A DNA stretch of 64,000 bases, taken from assembly GCA_902495075.1 (NCBI GenBank), contig CABUVO010000002.1, positions 137,367-201,366 of the forward strand, written 5' to 3'. A model generated the notes under the pieces. The model had not been told where the DNA came from and ran no database searches. It was given only the letters and a program-made list of their open reading frames with translations. This document shows positions 23,324 through 30,540 of this stretch, piece by piece (positions within the stretch are counted from its first letter, which is position 1; each line of letters starts with the position of its first letter). This stretch comes from an uncultured Porphyromonadaceae bacterium. GTDB lineage: Bacteria > Bacteroidota > Bacteroidia > Bacteroidales > Muribaculaceae. The position numbers and the translations under genes are program-made.

Positions 23324-24043
23324 ATGGAGCAACTGCAAAAGGCATATTCAATATTCTGTGATGAGAGTTGTTATCTGCAATTTGATAACAGCGACATTAT
23401 GTGCATTGGGGCAATAATTGTGCCTGATGCAGACCTCGATACTTATAAGGTCGAACTTAAACGCATAAAACGCAAATATGGCATTCTCCATGAATTGAAA
23501 TGGAATACAGTAAGCCGCACGCATCTTGCTATGTATGACGAGCTTCTGCGTTTGTTTTTTGAGTCATCAATGGCATTCCGCAGTGTGCTTATCAAGAACA
23601 AGTCGAATATTCAGGCTCATTCTTTGGAGCGTGATGAGTATAACCGGTTCTATTATTCAGTCATTGAACGCCTTATCCGGTTTTCTATCCGGCATAATTC
23701 CGACAGTGCCAATTCTTACCGAATTTTCCTTGACCTTAAAGACAATAATGGTAAAATCAAACTTGCTTCAATACACAATGAACTGACAAACATGATAGGG
23801 ACGAATGATAAAATACAGTCGTTGCAGAATATCCGTTCACATGAATCGCAGTTTATCCAGCTTGCTGATATTATAATCGGAGCTATCACATACAGGGCAA
23901 GAGGTCTGAAAGGAAGTGAGGCTAAATCCCACATTGTAAGACTTATCGAAGGATTGTCAGGTTACCATCTTGATGAAGGGACTGAGCCGGGAGATGACAA
24001 GTTCGCGATTTACGATTTTCAACCGAAGAAAAGAAATGGCTGA
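23324..24043 (+). CDS. DUF3800 protein
   Basis: A 239-residue protein of the DUF3800 family. The N-terminal SIFCDESC (Asp13, Glu14, Ser15) and the C-terminal QLADIIIGAI block are the family's two signature sites and are thought to form a metal-binding RNase H-like active site (inferred fold). DUF3800 genes often lie in defence and mobile regions. It overlaps the next gene by 8 nt and both sit between two copies of a structured element. Confidence 0.82.
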   Translation: MEQLQKAYSIFCDESCYLQFDNSDIMCIGAIIVPDADLDTYKVELKRIKRKYGILHELKWNTVSRTHLAMYDELLRLFFESSMAFRSVLIKNKSNIQAHSLERDEYNRFYYSVIERLIRFSIRHNSDSANSYRIFLDLKDNNGKIKLASIHNELTNMIGTNDKIQSLQNIRSHESQFIQLADIIIGAITYRARGLKGSEAKSHIVRLIEGLSGYHLDEGTEPGDDKFAIYDFQPKKRNG

Positions 24044-24572
24044 TAACGATATACTTGGAATGTTGCAGCCATATTTTGATTGCGAATTGTCGGTTGATAA
24101 CAAGGAAAAGATATTAGAGTTGCATGAGAGATTCAAGGATGATGTCTTAATCCAGAAGGTAAATCTTGATGGTGCCGAATTGATTATAAAGCCTTATCCA
24201 TACAATCGCTCACATAAGGATGGGTTGCCCGATTGGTTTGACGGACTGCTGGAGAAGTTCGTCCATGTCATAACAAGGGATGCCAAAGAGGATAGGCGTA
24301 AAACAGCAAAAACGGTGAGAGAGTTTCGCTCGGAGCGAGCTGTGCGCGTGCATTGGATAAAACCCATTTTAGAGAACGCCTCCGATAAACGTATCACGCG
24401 GTTCAGATATATTGAAAATTCCGGTCGGGAACGCGAATACTTTTGGTATCGCGCAAAAGACTATATGGTTGTAGTGGAATATATAAATCCTAATTTTGCT
24501 TTAATTACCGGCTTCTGCGTTGATCAGTCAAATCACGCATACTATATGCGTAAACTTCAGAATAAGGCATAA
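24036..24572 (+). CDS. Unknown partner of the DUF3800 protein
   Basis: A 178-residue soluble protein starting at ATG 24036 (MADNDILGMLQPYFDCELSV). It is unrecognised. It is rich in charged residues, with a basic middle (EDRRKTAKTVREFRSERAVR) and an aromatic C-terminal sheet (REYFWYRAKDYMVVVEYINP). The 8-nt overlap with the DUF3800 gene points to coupled expression and a joint role. Its stop codon lies at the end of a convergent terminator. Confidence 0.6.
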   Translation: MADNDILGMLQPYFDCELSVDNKEKILELHERFKDDVLIQKVNLDGAELIIKPYPYNRSHKDGLPDWFDGLLEKFVHVITRDAKEDRRKTAKTVREFRSERAVRVHWIKPILENASDKRITRFRYIENSGREREYFWYRAKDYMVVVEYINPNFALITGFCVDQSNHAYYMRKLQNKA

Positions 24573-24596
24573 AAAACCGCATTTACGGTAATGCGG
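24571..24596 (-). terminator. Intrinsic terminator read on the minus strand
   Basis: On the minus strand CCGCATT-ACCGTA-AATGCGG is followed by TTTTTT. It ends the candidate small RNA started at about 24626 and may also stop plus-strand transcripts. Confidence 0.75.
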
Positions 24597-24626
24597 CCAA
24601 CCAAGTCTTTCGTTCTTCGATCGATG
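24571..24626 (-). ncRNA. Candidate small RNA of about 57 nt
   Basis: A strong minus-strand promoter (24633-24664) and a perfect intrinsic terminator (24571-24596) bracket about 57 nt with no start codon in a useful frame. The 5' half is A-rich and looks unpaired (GAAGAACGAAAGAC), leaving a free seed ahead of the terminator stem, as in many regulatory small RNAs. It converges on the DUF3800 partner gene. Confidence 0.5.
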
Positions 24627-24632
24627 ACGGTG

Positions 24633-24664
24633 CAAAGTTAGCGATTTTTTCTAACTCTACAAAA
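24633..24664 (-). promoter_or_regulatory. Minus-strand promoter of the candidate small RNA
   Basis: TTTTG (24664-24660), 19-nt spacer, TAACTTTG (24640-24633): a full match to the Bacteroidetes consensus with no gene downstream except the 57-nt terminator-bounded stretch. Confidence 0.65.
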
Positions 24665-24804
24665 TCAAAACAGCCAATAAGCTAAGAAAGTTCAAAATTA
24701 TATCGCCATACAATAACTGCGACGGGCTGTCGCAGTATTTCTACTAATTCATATAGTCGCGCCGTATTCTTCGATGCACCTTCGGAGCAGTGTAATTATA
24801 GAAC

Positions 24805-25051
24805 TCTTACATCACGTTCCCAAATCTAAGATTTTATGGCACATTTGGAAGCTTGATGAAATGGAGGGGTATGATAATCATAGATAACGAAATTCCACGA
24901 GAGTGCCAAATCGCATACTTTTTATACACATTTGGCTCGTCATTGTTGGGAATTATGGAAACTCGCCGATTTCCAATTGGCACCGTCGTGGCTTCTACAA
25001 GTCGGATTAGTTTGGTTCGGGGTTTATATATGCCCGATAAACCAAACCTAA
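24805..25051. repeat. Structured intergenic element, copy B
   Basis: Same order as copy A: CTTACATCA, a CCAAAT/ATTTGG stem-loop (24820-24848), a second one (24906-24935, extended by ACGAG/CTCGT) and the 53-nt block (24999-25051). The stretches between the parts are not conserved, so selection or recent spread acts on the structured parts. Confidence 0.7.
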
Positions 25052-25231
25052 TATACAACTGAGCAAAAGAAAAAATATCTTGAACCACTACATCGGAGAA
25101 CAGTCTTATGCGCAACGCACAAGTCGGGCTACAAGTCAGGCATCAAGTCTTTTAGAACACTTCTTCTTTTGCACCGTTGTTGGCACACTCTTGAGAAGTC
25201 TTTTGGTATCATATCTTCTCAGAATGCATAT
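25052..25231. other. Non-coding stretch with a faint echo of the GTSQ linker
   Basis: CACAAGTCGGGCTACAAGTC at 25121-25140 resembles the CACAAGTC repeats of the AlbA_2-type gene at 19.28 kb and would read RTSRATSQASS. No intact gene is present; it may be a trace of another such gene. Confidence 0.25.
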
Positions 25232-25263
25232 TAGAAAAGAAGCCTGCCCAAAATGAGCAGGCT
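25232..25263 (-). terminator. Terminator of the radical SAM gene
   Basis: On the minus strand AGCCTGC and GCAGGCT arms (25241-25263, 9-nt loop) are followed by TCTTTTCTAAT. It lies 20 nt past the stop codon. Confidence 0.7.
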
Positions 25264-25282
25264 GAAAGCAGGATCGAAATCT

Positions 25283-26176
25283 TCACAGATGCCATATCCT
25301 GTTTCGATAGGATTTCAGTTCCGCTTCCGGGAACTGGGCTATCGCTTTATCAAGTTCGCGGAGTATTGCGGTTTTGTTATCCGGCAAAGCTCCGGTGATT
25401 GGTACGGTATTGGAAATATGATGACCGAGTAGATTGACTCTGATGTTCAGTCGGTCGATAAGTGTGCGCATTTCAACCAGTCGCTCAATCTCCGGCTCTT
25501 CTATGTATGTGCCCTCCGATACCTCCTGATATAATTGGGATTCGGGGAATATTGTCAGCGAAACGATATTGATGATGCAGGGATGCAGGTTGTTCAGTAC
25601 ATTGGCAGTGGCTATCGCGCTTGCCTCGCCGTTGCCTTTGCCTCCGAGCCCGTTGAGATAAAATACATTGTAGCGAATGCCTGCCTCGTCAAGTTTTGAA
25701 AGTTGTTCGAGGATGTCGGAGGCATGATAGCCCTTGTTCATACGCTCCAGAGTAGGATTGTGCGCCGTCTCGATACCGATGTTTATGCTGTCGAGTTTCA
25801 GGTGGTGGAGATTTCTCAGTTCCTCTACCGATTTGGGCGTGATATCGGTGACACGGGCGAACATCCCGAATGAAACCATGTGGGGAAGATATTTCCTCAA
25901 CAACAGTGCCACATCCATCAGTTTGTTGTAACTCAAAGCGAATGGGTTTGCTCCGGTGAGATAAACTCGTCGGGCTCGCGGTTGCCACTGACGGATAACC
26001 TTCAGGTCTTCCTCCACCTCCGATAACGGTGACATACGGAACGGTGTGCCGTGGTAAAGGCTGCAAAACTTGCACTTGTGCCACGTACATCCCGACGTGA
26101 GTTGCAGGAGTTGCGAGTTGGCTTCGTAAGGCGGTCGCCATACCTGACCTGTGAAATGTAGTTCCGGGTATATCAT
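25283..26176 (-). CDS. Radical SAM protein
   Basis: A protein of about 297 residues from ATG 26176 (MIYPELHFTGQVWRPPYEAN). The 4Fe-4S motif is CTWHKCKFC (CxxxxCxxC spacing as in the HemN/Elp3-like group CxxxKCxxC), followed by an SAM-binding GANPFAL segment and IGIETAH. It would generate a 5'-deoxyadenosyl radical; the substrate is unknown. Divergent from the HxlR regulator, sharing a palindromic promoter region. A decayed copy of the gene lies at 27322-27478. Confidence 0.85.
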   Translation of the reverse strand: MIYPELHFTGQVWRPPYEANSQLLQLTSGCTWHKCKFCSLYHGTPFRMSPLSEVEEDLKVIRQWQPRARRVYLTGANPFALSYNKLMDVALLLRKYLPHMVSFGMFARVTDITPKSVEELRNLHHLKLDSINIGIETAHNPTLERMNKGYHASDILEQLSKLDEAGIRYNVFYLNGLGGKGNGEASAIATANVLNNLHPCIINIVSLTIFPESQLYQEVSEGTYIEEPEIERLVEMRTLIDRLNIRVNLLGHHISNTVPITGALPDNKTAILRELDKAIAQFPEAELKSYRNRIWHL

Positions 26177-26193
26177 ATCTCGATATTTTTTAG

Positions 26194-26214
26194 TAATTTT
26201 GTGATGCAAAATTA
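26194..26214. promoter_or_regulatory. Overlapping divergent promoters (radical SAM / HxlR)
   Basis: TAATTTTG (26194-26201, plus) and its exact reverse complement CAAAATTA (26207-26214, TAATTTTG on minus) face each other across TGATG. The two start sites cannot be used at the same time and the palindrome may also be the HxlR operator. Confidence 0.6.
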
Positions 26215-26311
26215 GGTGATAATCAGAGCTAAAACAATAACTTACCAAAAGGCTTGACCCTTACCTAAAAGTTTGTTTTGCTCTTTATCAGACTATTTTG
26301 CCCTGTCGAAA

Positions 26312-26662
26312 ATGGCAAAAAAATTGGACTACGAATATTGCAAGGCGGCTCCGATTCTTGAATGGCTTGGCAACAAGTGGGCGCTGGTGGTTCTCGTGAA
26401 GATTTCCGAGAACGAGCCTGTGCGTTTCAATGAACTGTACCGAAACATCCCGTCAGTATCGGAGAAGGTGCTTTCACAAGTTCTCAGGCAGTTGACCACG
26501 GACGGCATACTCCGCCGTGAGTTGTTCCCGGACGTGCCTCCCCGGACAGAATACTCGGTGACGGACTTCGGCAGAACACTTTTGCCTCATGTCGAAGCCC
26601 TAATCAATTGGGGGCGCGACAACTTTGATATCATTATGTCAAATCGCCGAAAACAAGAGTAA
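26312..26662 (+). CDS. HxlR family transcriptional regulator
   Basis: A 116-residue winged-helix regulator. ILEWLGNKWALVVLVKI is the family start, followed by the recognition region PSVSEKVLSQVLRQLTTDGI and the wing PPRTEYSVTDFGRTL. I use ATG 26312 (MAKKLDYEYC): the Cys in EYCKAAP sits where HxlR-type sensors carry a redox or electrophile-responsive Cys. It probably controls the divergent radical SAM gene and itself. A promoter lies at 26194. Confidence 0.88.
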   Translation: MAKKLDYEYCKAAPILEWLGNKWALVVLVKISENEPVRFNELYRNIPSVSEKVLSQVLRQLTTDGILRRELFPDVPPRTEYSVTDFGRTLLPHVEALINWGRDNFDIIMSNRRKQE

Positions 26663-26740
26663 TATGATCGCGACGGTTATACTGAAGCTAAAACATCGTT
26701 TGTAAGGGGTGTCGTTGATATTGCCAAGAAACACCAATGA
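26663..26740 (+). pseudogene. Short coding remnant after the HxlR gene
   Basis: Directly after the HxlR stop, in the same frame, 25 codons read YDRDGYTEAKTSFVRGVVDI and end at TGA. It looks like the tail of another gene, perhaps a flavodoxin-like reductase often paired with HxlR regulators, but the match is only an impression. Confidence 0.25.
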
Positions 26741-26751
26741 TCAAAAAAGAT

Positions 26752-27227
26752 ATGATGTAAGAAATAAATCCGAAGGATACCACAAGGGCATATGCCTTTG
26801 AAATGTGGATGAAGGCTTCGATGCCTATGGTGACACTTATCAAGACTCTCTATGTTACTCGGCTTCGCCACATAAGTAAACTCAGGGTGAGGTCAGTTCA
26901 TGCGATATTCCATATAGCGAAGACCTCTCTCGATTCAATGAAGACTATCTCCATCTGACTCGTCAGGTTGCCGATACCTGTGAAAATCACGACATTGCAG
27001 ACAGCATGGTGATCGGAACATCGGCATTGACGCAATACGATATCGACGGTGCTGTGGGGATGTATAGCGGAATATTCAACAATCCGTTCATAATCTGGGG
27101 TGCATACCGCAAGTCGTGGCTCAATACTCGACTGACCGTCTCATTTCAGTTCCACCATACCCAGATGGATGGTGCCCATGCAGCACGATTCCTTGACTTG
27201 CTGCAAAGAGAAATCAATAAGTTGTAG
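26752..27227 (+). pseudogene. CatA-like O-acetyltransferase pseudogene
   Basis: The 3' half is intact and reads CDIPYSEDLSRFNEDYLHL, then MVIGTSALTQYDIDGAV, then the catalytic FHHTQMDGAHAARFL (HHxxxDG of chloramphenicol acetyltransferases) before TAG 27225-27227. The 5' part (EINPKDTTRAYAFEMWMKAS) is in another frame, has a TAA three codons after the first ATG, and about 60 codons of the middle are missing. The gene is dead unless rescued. Confidence 0.75.
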
Positions 27228-27248
27228 GATACCCACCGGAAGAATTGA

Positions 27249-27299
27249 CTTTCTCTCGATGGCGTTATCGGTTAGAGTTGTTTCTGTCCTGTGCAGCGT
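27249..27299. repeat. Diverged dispersed repeat (partner at 17375-17425)
   Basis: About 50 bp alike to the stretch next to the minus-strand hypothetical gene at 17.4 kb. It lies between the two pseudogenes. Confidence 0.4.
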
Positions 27300-27321
27300 T
27301 GATATCAGTGGGGCGAATGAT

Positions 27322-27478
27322 ATATTTCAGTTGCGCTTCCGGGAGCTGGACTATCGCTTTATCAAGTTCGCGGAGTATTGTGCCACGTGCATCCTGAGGT
27401 GAGTTGCAGGAGCTGTGAGTTGGCTTCGTAGGGTGATCGCCATACCTGTACGGTGAAATGTAGTTCAGACTATATCAT
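27322..27478 (-). pseudogene. Internally deleted copy of the radical SAM gene
   Basis: The minus strand matches the first 35 and the last 15 or so codons of the gene at 25283-26176, joined across a deletion of about 700 bp at a TTG shared by both sides. Codon 3 is a stop (TAG). Homology continues past the start into the promoter region up to about 27520, where TAATTTTG has become TAACTTCG. Confidence 0.75.
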
Positions 27479-27528
27479 ATATCAATACTTTTTTGTAACT
27501 TCGTGGTGCAAAATCAGGTGATATAAAT

Positions 27529-28140
27529 ATGAGTAACGAGATTTTATATATACTCCTGCCGGAATATGCGTCCCACGAGATTGTTTATCTTTCACAAGCC
27601 ATCGCATCTGATGAGTATAAGTTGAAAGATAATCCCAAGTATGTCAATAAGGTTGTGGCTCCGACAATGGGGCCTGTAAAGTCTATCGGTGGATTCCGTA
27701 CTTTGCCGGATTATTCATTCGATACGATGCCTGATGATTATGCGGCCTTGGTGCTTATCGGCGGTTTCGGATGGTCTACGCCGATCGCAGAGAAGGTAAA
27801 GTCAATTGTTAGAAGAGCCATTGAAAAAGGAAAGATAATCGGTGCAATCTGTAATGCCGCTTCATTTATGGCGAAATGTGGTTTCCTCAATGCTGTCAGG
27901 CATACAGGTAATGGTTTGGATCAGCTCAAACTTTGGGGTGGTGACCAATATACCCATCCAGACGGATATGTCCACGCTCAGGCAGTCAGCGACAAAAACA
28001 TCGTGACTGCAAACGGATCTGCAACGCTTGAGTTTGCAAAAGAGATGCTTCAGCTGCTCGAAAATGACACCCCCGAGCGTATCGAAATGTATTATCAGTT
28101 CAACAAACAAGGTTTTTGTACTTTATTCCCTAAAGACTGA
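27529..28140 (+). CDS. DJ-1/PfpI family protein
   Basis: A 203-residue class I glutamine-amidotransferase-like fold. The nucleophile elbow is IGAICNAASFMA (Cys near 109), with Glu in the first third as partner; the family includes glyoxalase III/deglycase and chaperone-like members. It starts where the HxlR gene starts in the ancestral arrangement, so its promoter region (27480-27520) appears derived from the duplicated radical SAM/HxlR spacer. Confidence 0.85.
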   Translation: MSNEILYILLPEYASHEIVYLSQAIASDEYKLKDNPKYVNKVVAPTMGPVKSIGGFRTLPDYSFDTMPDDYAALVLIGGFGWSTPIAEKVKSIVRRAIEKGKIIGAICNAASFMAKCGFLNAVRHTGNGLDQLKLWGGDQYTHPDGYVHAQAVSDKNIVTANGSATLEFAKEMLQLLENDTPERIEMYYQFNKQGFCTLFPKD

Positions 28141-28145
28141 CGCCT

Positions 28146-28202
28146 ATGGCATGTACATCTGATTTTATAGAGTACATCTGCGATGTGCTTGCTCCAAAGT
28201 GA
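28146..28202 (+). pseudogene. Truncated TfoX N-terminus
   Basis: An 18-codon open frame MACTSDFIEYICDVLAPK then TGA, 5 nt after the DJ-1 stop. It matches the first helix of TfoX N-terminal domain proteins, which normally run on for about 90 more residues; nothing further is recognisable. Confidence 0.35.
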
Positions 28203-28301
28203 TAAGCATATTATGGGAAGTGTTGCCTTTCCCTAAATCCAGAAAGGTCAAAATACTTGAATCAAATAAATAAAGATGCGGATTGAATCTTTCTTACCAA
28301 T

Positions 28302-28784
28302 ATGAAAAATAAAATCAGATTTAGTGTTGTTTCCACGATTATAACCATATTTGTTCTGGTGGTTTTCGTGGTTGGAATTATAGCTCTTATCGGCAATACC
28401 CAAAAACTTATTGCATTTTGCTGCATATTGGGGGCTATGATAATCGCCGGTCTGTTTTATTGTCCTAAATTTGTCGAAGCAAACGGATCCGGAATTACTT
28501 TATCCAGATTGTTATCCTTGCCGAAATTCATTGGATATGCCGAAATTCAATCCGTTGACACCTGCTATCCTTCATCCGTAGGGTTTAGACTTTGTGCCAG
28601 TGGCGGATTTTTCGGATATTGGGGATATTTCAAAGATCCTTTGATAGGAACATATTTTGGCTATTATGGTAATCGAGACAGTTGTTTTCTTATTAAATTG
28701 AAAAATAGCATGCAATATGTCATTGGCTGTGAGAATGCTGTCGCAATGGTTGAATATATCAATTCACAAATTAGTCACAGGTAA
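28302..28784 (+). CDS. Membrane protein with PH-like domain
   Basis: A 160-residue protein with two N-terminal transmembrane segments (about 9-30 and 34-52) and a C-terminal beta-rich part (ITLSRLLSLPKFIGYAEIQS, then NRDSCFLIKLKNSMQYVIG) that looks like a bacterial PH domain. The function is unknown. It stands alone, 10 nt ahead of the next gene. Confidence 0.6.
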   Translation: MKNKIRFSVVSTIITIFVLVVFVVGIIALIGNTQKLIAFCCILGAMIIAGLFYCPKFVEANGSGITLSRLLSLPKFIGYAEIQSVDTCYPSSVGFRLCASGGFFGYWGYFKDPLIGTYFGYYGNRDSCFLIKLKNSMQYVIGCENAVAMVEYINSQISHR

Positions 28785-28798
28785 ATTCTCATTGAATG

Positions 28799-29356
28799 GT
28801 TATGGTAATCGAAACAGAAAGACTTATCCTCCGACCTTGGTGCGAAACCGATGCCGGTGCCTTGTTTAAATATGCCAGTGATCCGGAGGTCGGTCCGATT
28901 GCGGGCTGGGAGCCACATGTTTCTGAGGAAAACAGTCTTGAAATTATACGGACTGTCTTTTCGGCTCCCGAAACATACGCTGTAGTGCTAAAAGGGACCG
29001 GCGAGCCTGTGGGCTGTTGTGGAATAATGTTCTCCAATGGGCTGCACACAGCGGATATGAAGGAACGCGAAGCTGAGATAGGATATTGGATCGGCAAGCC
29101 ATATTGGGGTAAAGGTCTGATTCCTGAAGCTGTCAAAGCTTTATTGGCAAGATGTTTTAAAGACTTGCAACTTGATGCGGTTTGGTGCGCATATTATGAA
29201 GGCAACACCAAATCGAAACGTGTTTGTGAAAAAAGCGGTTTCAAATTCCATCACATAAACCGTGATATTTTATCTCCGCTTGGAGATAAACGAACGGAAC
29301 ATTTCTACAATATGACTAAAGAAGATTATAATGCCATACATTTCAATATGAAGTAG
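28799..29356 (+). CDS. GNAT acetyltransferase, RimJ/RimL type
   Basis: A 185-residue acetyltransferase. IETERLILRPWCETDAGALF is the RimJ/RimL opening; the acetyl-CoA loop KPYWGKGLIPEAV is near 102-114 and EGNTKSKRVCEKSGF near 142. Relatives acetylate ribosomal protein N-termini, antibiotics or other amines. The start could be the ATG one codon earlier (28796). Only 12-15 nt follow the PH-like gene. Confidence 0.87.
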   Translation, partial: VMVIETERLILRPWCETDAGALFKYASDPEVGPIAGWEPHVSEENSLEIIRTVFSAPETYAVVLKGTGEPVGCCGIMFSNGLHTADMKEREAEIGYWIGKPYWGKGLIPEAVKALLARCFKDLQLDAVWCAYYEGNTKSKRVCEKSGFKFHHINRDILSPLGDKRTEHFYNMTKEDYNAIHFNMK

Positions 29357-29607
29357 CAGCCAAAATCTTTGAGCAGAAACCAAATTCCGTATCAAATTTC
29401 GTCAACTATCAGCCTTTGCGGCGTATAACGTAATTTTGTCAAATATTATTCTTAACTTTGTGGGTGAAACAGGTAGAACCGTCAAGATAATCGTGGAAGG
29501 TGCGAATTTGCTTTTTCGTACTCAATAAATGAGCGGCACTTGGGGAGGTAATACACGGACCTTGGATGGGAAAAACACAGGAAAATATACGGAAGTATAC
29601 GGAAGCT

Positions 29608-30540
29608 ATGAAACATAGTTTATTATATATATTTGCGCTTGCCTTGACGATAATTGTTACGGCATGCAATGATGATGTTTTCATCGAAAAGCTGACTGTT
29701 GACGAACTTCATGTAGAACTTGGTCCTGACAAACTGTCGACCAGTATCAGTGTCAAGGGTGAGGACTGGTATATAAACAGTTTGTCATTCGTGGAGGATG
29801 AAGATTATACACAACATTTTGCCGATGATGATGGAACCTTTCATATCCACACTATATTTACTGATCTCTATGTGCGCCCAATGGCGGATCGTATCGATCT
29901 CGAACTGGCAAGATATGAGGGTAATTCTCCCGGTCAGTTGTCTTTTTTTGTGAGGGATGGCTATAATCACTGCGAAGTTTCTGTCACGCTTCTTCCTACA
30001 GGTTCGTTCCAAATAGAAATCAAGGAGGTGAACTACACACTCACTTCCTGGACCAGTTATCCCGAGGATAATAAAACGGAATTTATCATGGGGCAGGAAT
30101 TCAAGCAGGGTTTGACGGAGCCAAAATCATTATCATTCCCACCCATCTCATCGCTACGGGTTGATTATTATTTCGAGCCGTGGGATGACACGTCTGAGTT
30201 CGACAAGATGATTCTCAACAGTTGTATTAAGGTCCCCGTTCCTTCCTATACTTTGTTTAACGATCCGCATACCGATTATTGGGGTATGGTCGGGGAATCA
30301 GCAGCGTTGACGACGACCAAATCTTTATTCTTCACTTCACATGTGTTTCCGAGACCGGCAGCCGTGGATCTTCCTCTCGGCACGCCATTAATGGTGTCGC
30401 TGCTTTGTGACTATGAGGCAGTGGGACTGTACTGCGTAATCAAAGCCAGCACCGGCGACGGCGAGGAACGGGATGTGCATTGTATGCTGAGGATGCTCAC
30501 GCCTATAAAACTCCATGTTGCAATAAACACACAATTATGA
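29608..30540 (+). CDS. Hypothetical lipoprotein
   Basis: A 310-residue lipoprotein. The signal MKHSLLYIFALALTIIVTAC ends in a lipobox with Cys20, so it is anchored by lipidation. The mature part is beta-rich without a known domain. Its TGA overlaps the ATG of the PagL-like gene (ATGA), so both are made from one mRNA and probably act together at the outer membrane. A promoter-like TAACTTTG lies at 29453-29460, leaving a leader of about 140 nt. Confidence 0.65.
   Translation: MKHSLLYIFALALTIIVTACNDDVFIEKLTVDELHVELGPDKLSTSISVKGEDWYINSLSFVEDEDYTQHFADDDGTFHIHTIFTDLYVRPMADRIDLELARYEGNSPGQLSFFVRDGYNHCEVSVTLLPTGSFQIEIKEVNYTLTSWTSYPEDNKTEFIMGQEFKQGLTEPKSLSFPPISSLRVDYYFEPWDDTSEFDKMILNSCIKVPVPSYTLFNDPHTDYWGMVGESAALTTTKSLFFTSHVFPRPAAVDLPLGTPLMVSLLCDYEAVGLYCVIKASTGDGEERDVHCMLRMLTPIKLHVAINTQL

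Noticed and set aside
22994..25051. Repeated stem-loops as a CRISPR array or integron attC sites
   Set aside because: Only four stem-loops with unequal spacing, no spacers of uniform length, no cas genes, no integron integrase and no GTTRRRY cores.
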